Positions 54,851-64,000 of a stretch of 64,000 nt of DNA are shown one piece after another. A program made the position numbers and the translations under genes. The number at the start of each line of letters is the position of its first letter. Position 1 is the stretch's first letter. The DNA comes from Haemonchus contortus (Eukaryota; Nematoda; Chromadorea; Rhabditida; Trichostrongylidae). The notes beneath the pieces were generated by a model. It was given only the letters and a program-made list of their open reading frames with translations, had not been told where the DNA came from and ran no database searches. Where the stretch lies: NCBI GenBank assembly GCA_000469685.2, contig LS997567.1:1824743-1888742 (forward strand). Direction: 5' to 3'.

Positions 54851-57800
54851 ATGGCAGCAATGGCTGTTGCTCAATCAGCTGGACATGAAGAATCTGATGA
54901 TTCTCTTTATCCGATTGCCGTCCTTATTGACGAACTGCGAAATGAAGATGTACACTTGCGATTGAACAGCATCCGTAAACTCTCGACCATTGCACTTGCA
55001 CTCGGTGTTGAACGTACTCGTAATGAGCTCATCCAGTTCCTAACAGGTTGGTTTTCATATTACTTGTTAATGACTGTACGGAAGGAGCCCTTTATTTTAC
55101 GTGTCAAGCGAAAACACCCACAAGCTATGGCTTTTTCGCTCTCATTTTTAAGCTATAGGAGGTTCAATTTGAGGTAGGGTAGCTTCAAAGAGTAGAAATA
55201 TTGGAGAGAATTGATTGAGAAACCCGTGATGATAGCTCGGGCTTGGCTGTTATTGCACGGATAGCACGTATATCGATTGGTGGGCACGCTGTTTGCCTGC
55301 ACGAAACAGCGTCGATCCGGGAAGTATAACCTACATAGAAAACCGATCCCTAAAATTCCCTTCTGAATGTTAACGAGAATTTCTCATCTCGTTTATATGT
55401 ATTTTTATTCAGACACAATTTACGATGAAGACGAAGTTCTACTAATCCTTGCTGACCAACTCGGAAATTTCACTCCACTTGTGAGTACTCTTTTACATTC
55501 ATGATCGATTATAAATAGGGATTAATTCTGCTGATTTAGGTGGGTGGACCCGACTACGTTCATTGTTTGCTACCACCGCTTGAAAATCTGGCTACTGTTG
55601 AAGAAACGGTTGTCAGAGATAAGGCGGTTGAAAGTTTACGGAAAATCGCTGACAAGCACAGCACAGCAGCCCTAGAGGAGTACTTCATACCGATGCTCAA
55701 ACGCCTAGCAACAGGTAAAGGATATCTAAAAGTCAAACTTATACCTGATAACAAAGTAAATCTTGAAAGTTAAGGCGACTGGTTCACGTCACGCACATCG
55801 GCATGTGGGCTATTCAGTGTTGCTTATCCTCGAGTTAGCCCGGCAATCAAGGCTGAGTTAAGAAGGTAAGTTAGTTGTTGTAAGAAAAGGAAAAGAAAAT
55901 TCTAAACATCGTGTTAACCTCAAGTTCTTGGCGTGATGCTTTTTGATTGCTTGTTTATGGAGCTGCACAGTTTTTCCTTGTACGGTAGTTCAAAGCCGAA
56001 TATACTCCGGGCGATTTCAGCCTGTTCCGTCAGATGTGTCGCGACGACACGCCAATGGTTCGTCGTGCAGCTGCTGCAAAACTTGGAGATTTCGCAAAGG
56101 TATTTGTAATTTGTTATTTCCAATTATCCGTTTATATGTAGTTAGTATACTGTTTATCGTAATATTAGCAGCGAGATTCAAGCTTTTCATCAGTAAGTTT
56201 ATTTTCATTTGCAAGTTTTAATTTTCGTACAGCTGAATTGGGGCGTAAGGGCAACTTCACAGCCGAATTATTGATTTGCGCGCGAAACTGTACGGCAATC
56301 GCGCTCCGTTGCTAAAAACCACTAGTTCGACCCTCTGGATAACTTGGATCGGGTCATTCTAATTAAATCCCTCCATTTCGATGTCAGAAACACTTGAAAG
56401 TTACATAACAAAAAAATACACTGAACTATGTGTTCGCGACACGAGTACTGCGAAACTTGCCGCGCGCGGCAAACGCCGCCCGCATGCGCGCCCGTTCGGA
56501 CTTTCCACACTTTTAGATAGGTAAAAAGCAAGTGATGTCTGTGTTTGCGCGTTAGCCATGTCTGTAACTGTGAGTAATCATTCAGTCCTTTTTTGTCATT
56601 TCTAGTGTATTCAGTAGGTGTTTTAATTAAATTTACGTTGATTTCAGGTATTTGAGCGTGACTACCTCGTCGACGAGCTTCACGCTATGTTCTGCGACTT
56701 GGCAGTAGATGAGCAGGTTGGAATGTACAAACGTATCCCAATATTATCCCGAAATCAATAAACAAGACTTTTTCTAGGATTCTGTTCGTCTACTGGCTGT
56801 TGAAGGCTGCATCGCAATGGCAGGTCTGCTGTCGGAGGAAAGCCGCAGGGATCTCGTCCGTCCAGTACTGATGGGTCTTATCGATGACAAGAGCTGGCGT
56901 GTACGATTTATGGTAGCGGAGAAGTTGACCGAGGTATCCCTTGATTTGGTAGTGATAGGGGATTGATCTGGAGAGTCTAACTCCTACACTTCATCCGTTT
57001 ACAGATCCAAGAAGCTATTGGTGAAGACATGACAATGTCTGAGCTGGTTCCTGCATTTACCAATCTATTGAAAGACCCTGAAGGAGAAGTTCGTGGCGCA
57101 GCAGCTCAGAAACTGAACAGTACGTCGCTTACATCTACTTGAGTTCTTTTTTCCGAAGCTGAAGGTAACATGTTCCAGCTTTCTGTGCTAATCTCAAGAA
57201 AAGCACCCGAGAGTCGGCTATTCTCAACAATATTCTCCCAGTCGTAAAGGAATTGGTGACCGATCCGAATCAGGTCCGCTTTTCGAATTAACTTCTGTTT
57301 TGTAACGATTTCTGAAGGTTATCGCCCCCGAATTGTCGGCTTATTGTTGCAGCACGTGAAGACCGAGTTGGCTGGAGTGATCATGGGCTTGGCACCACTG
57401 GTCGGTAAGGAGAACACCATTTCGCAGCTTCTGCCCATTTACATGCAGTTGCTGAAGGACAGTACTGCCGAAGTCCGCCTCAACATTATCAGTAGCCTCG
57501 ATAAGGTTTGTTTTAGAGTTTTAAGGTGTATAGGGGTTTCCGGTAAGCTTGAACTATTTCCAGGTCAATGATGTCATCGGTGCATCGCAGCTTTCACAGT
57601 CACTCCTGCCAGCAATCGTCGAACTTGCTGAGGATGGAAAGTGGCGCGTCAGACTGGCCATCGTCCAGTTCATGCCTCTTCTTGCAGCACAGCTGGTAAG
57701 TTCCCTCATGTTAGCCATTTTAATTTGACAGACTAACCGGCTGGTGTTCAGGGACAAGCGTTCTTTGATGAGAAGATGCTCCCGCTTTGTCTGAATTGGC

Positions 57801-58668
57801 TTTGTGATCATGGTAAGCGCCCACTTTCCCGTATAACTCCCTTAACTAATTTTGGTTTGTTACAGTTTATGCAATCCGCGAAGCTGCTACGGCTATACTC
57901 ACTGAGCTCGCTGGAAAGTTCGGTGGCGAGTGGGCAACAAAGAATATCATGCCGAAAGTGCTCACCTTGTCTAAGGTAAGTCGCCGGTCCGGGTCGAATC
58001 TAGTTTACTCATTAACAAAAGCAAATAGTATTTCAGGATCTCAATTACCTTCATCGTATGACTTGTCTGTTTTGCCTCAATTCACTTGCCGAAGCTGTGG
58101 GACCTGAACAAACAGCTAAGGAGATCATGCCTGTGATCAAGGAGGTTGGTTACGAATCCAAAATTACTCTCTTTTCTCCTTTCTCACCAGAAAGCCCTGA
58201 TGTCCCTTTATTTCAGCTCAGTGAAGACAATGTGCCGAACGTACGCTTCAACGTGGCTAAGGGTTTGATGAAGATTGGAAAAGTAGTGGATTCGAGGTTT
58301 GTCGAACATTATATCAACCCATCTAAAACACAGTATAGATGTTCACTATTTTCCTTCATTTTGAAAACTAGTTCAATTCACCTGGAATTGTGCAACTTCG
58401 TAGAGCAGCAACAATGCCATGCGCTGCGTAAGCGCTGCTCCGCGAAAGTGCAGACGATCGATTGTCTCCGTTCTTTTCTTTATCTACTCTATTACTAGTA
58501 ATTCTCTTCCTGTTTTTGTTTGGAGTTTGACCGTATCCAGGTTTTATCGGTTGTTTCAGTGTCCTACAAAATGAGATCAAGCCAATTTTGATGAACTTAT
58601 GCAACGATGCTGATTTTGACGTCCGGTATTTCGCCGAAGAAACAAAGAACGCCCTAGGGTTGCATTAG
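54851..58668 (+). CDS. paa-1: Protein phosphatase 2A scaffold subunit A (PR65), HEAT-repeat protein
   Basis: This is the scaffold that joins the PP2A catalytic subunit to B-type regulatory subunits in cytoplasm and nucleus. Exons: 54851-55046, 55413-55480, 55540-55714, 55775-55865, 56021-56099, 56648-56716, 56778-56933, 57005-57119, 57179-57273, 57353-57505, 57564-57695, 57752-57812, 57866-57975, 58037-58144, 58217-58296, 58560-58668, giving 598 aa against about 590 in the family. The sequence is a run of about 15 HEAT repeats. Diagnostic blocks are [117 protein letters not shown] and the C-terminal [12 protein letters not shown]. Two in-frame Met codons (positions 1 and 4) compete for the start. 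The first is used because it follows the acceptor. The exon 5 acceptor at 56020 was chosen over one at 55988 because only it keeps frame. Confidence 0.97.
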
Positions 58669-59337
58669 TGTTCTAACACTTTCATGTTCAATTTTTGTCA
58701 AGTTTTGATGTTCCCTCTGTTCCCAATAAATTTTTTTACGCTTCTCCAGCTACTATCTCAATATTCATTCAGTGATTCATCGATTATTTCTATTGACTAA
58801 TGTGTTAACATTCTATTTGTCCAAAACAAAACGTACCCGGCTATAAAACTGTAATACGGAGATGTCTAGGTAAGCACGTCCCGTTGATTGCTGTCTAATT
58901 CATCATTTTTGATCTATTATTATTAACTGCGTATACATATTTAAGTGTATAACATTTCGAAAATTTTGATATGTTACTACTCTCTGATAGGTTGATGTTA
59001 CTGCTCGATACTTGACCCTATCTTAACCAGATAATGTAAATTTCGTTTCATTCTAATACGGATTTTTCGATTAACACATCTTACAACTTTCTGAACAGTA
59101 ATCTATACTTTGTCATTTTGCTTATCTAATGTTGTACTGAAGTTTGAAATCAGTATCCGATTCATACTTGTAGTTACAGTACTAATTGGTGTCTCGCGAA
59201 GTGTGTTACTACTCCTCACGAATAAACAGTCATAACGTCAAAGAGAGTGTTGTGTAGTGTTTGTTTGGAAATGGTGTTTCCGTCTCGCTATTTCTGTTTG
59301 GCTTGAGATTGATTTTTAAAAGAGGCCGGTCCCATTC
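58669..59337. other. Intergenic stretch between tandem genes
   Basis: AT-rich sequence with the paa-1 polyadenylation signal near its start and no reading frame of note. It separates paa-1 from the downstream synthetase gene. Confidence 0.5.
58725..58730 (+). terminator. Polyadenylation signal of paa-1
   Basis: AATAAA lies 57 bases after the stop codon and is followed by a T-rich tract. Confidence 0.75.
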
Positions 59338-59339
59338 AG
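59338..59339 (+). promoter_or_regulatory. Likely spliced-leader acceptor of the valyl-tRNA synthetase gene
   Basis: GGTCCCATTCAG ends 13 bases before the start codon. With paa-1 ending 0.67 kb upstream on the same strand, an operon-type acceptor is possible but not shown. Confidence 0.45.
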
Positions 59340-59352
59340 CTGTTATAAAGGG

Positions 59353-64000
<4,648 letters not shown>

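Overview
The window reads as nuclear DNA of a nematode, most likely a clade V (strongylid or hookworm-like) parasite. Coding is split into many small exons with GT..TTTCAG introns, several start codons sit just behind an acceptor-like TTNCAG (as expected for spliced-leader trans-splicing), and the proteins resemble Caenorhabditis orthologues. This is inference from exon style and protein similarity recalled without a database. Six protein genes and one tRNA can be supported; long stretches between them are AT-rich, repeat-bearing and without recognisable genes.

Layout. 1-10.3 kb: no protein gene found; several copies of a tRNA-headed SINE-like repeat, one split by a GC-rich palindromic insertion. 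10.37-10.44 kb: tRNA-Arg(CCG), minus strand. 10.8-14.9 kb: Cys-loop ligand-gated ion channel (+), first exon(s) not found. 12.4-18.6 kb: three copies of a repeat carrying a hydrophobic reading frame, a small inverted-repeat element, and a 1.1 kb foldback element. 19.6-21.2 kb: selenoprotein T homologue with Cys for Sec (+). 22.3-27.1 kb: MO25/CAB39 scaffold (-), convergent with the former. 27.1-33.7 kb: no gene; a decayed RTE-type retrotransposon 3' end. 33.7-41.5 kb: organic anion transporter polypeptide (-), 16 exons including a distant first exon. 43.5-50.0 kb: complex I NDUFV1/nuo-1 (-), 12 exons. 50.0-54.8 kb: no confident gene. 54.85-58.67 kb: PP2A scaffold subunit A/paa-1 (+), 16 exons. 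59.35-64.0 kb: valyl-tRNA synthetase (+), 23 exons visible, running off the window.

The genes do not form a pathway. They are mostly conserved housekeeping functions (redox folding in the ER, kinase scaffolding, respiration, phosphatase assembly, translation) plus two membrane proteins (channel and transporter). paa-1 and the valyl-tRNA synthetase gene lie in tandem 0.7 kb apart. I saw no evidence for a new multi-gene system. The most notable oddities are an intron with a broken acceptor and a bistable-looking foldback in the synthetase gene, the three-copy hydrophobic repeat near the channel gene, and the palindromic insertion in a SINE-like repeat. Exon borders were set by hand from splice motifs, frame continuity and family similarity, and could be off by a base in places.
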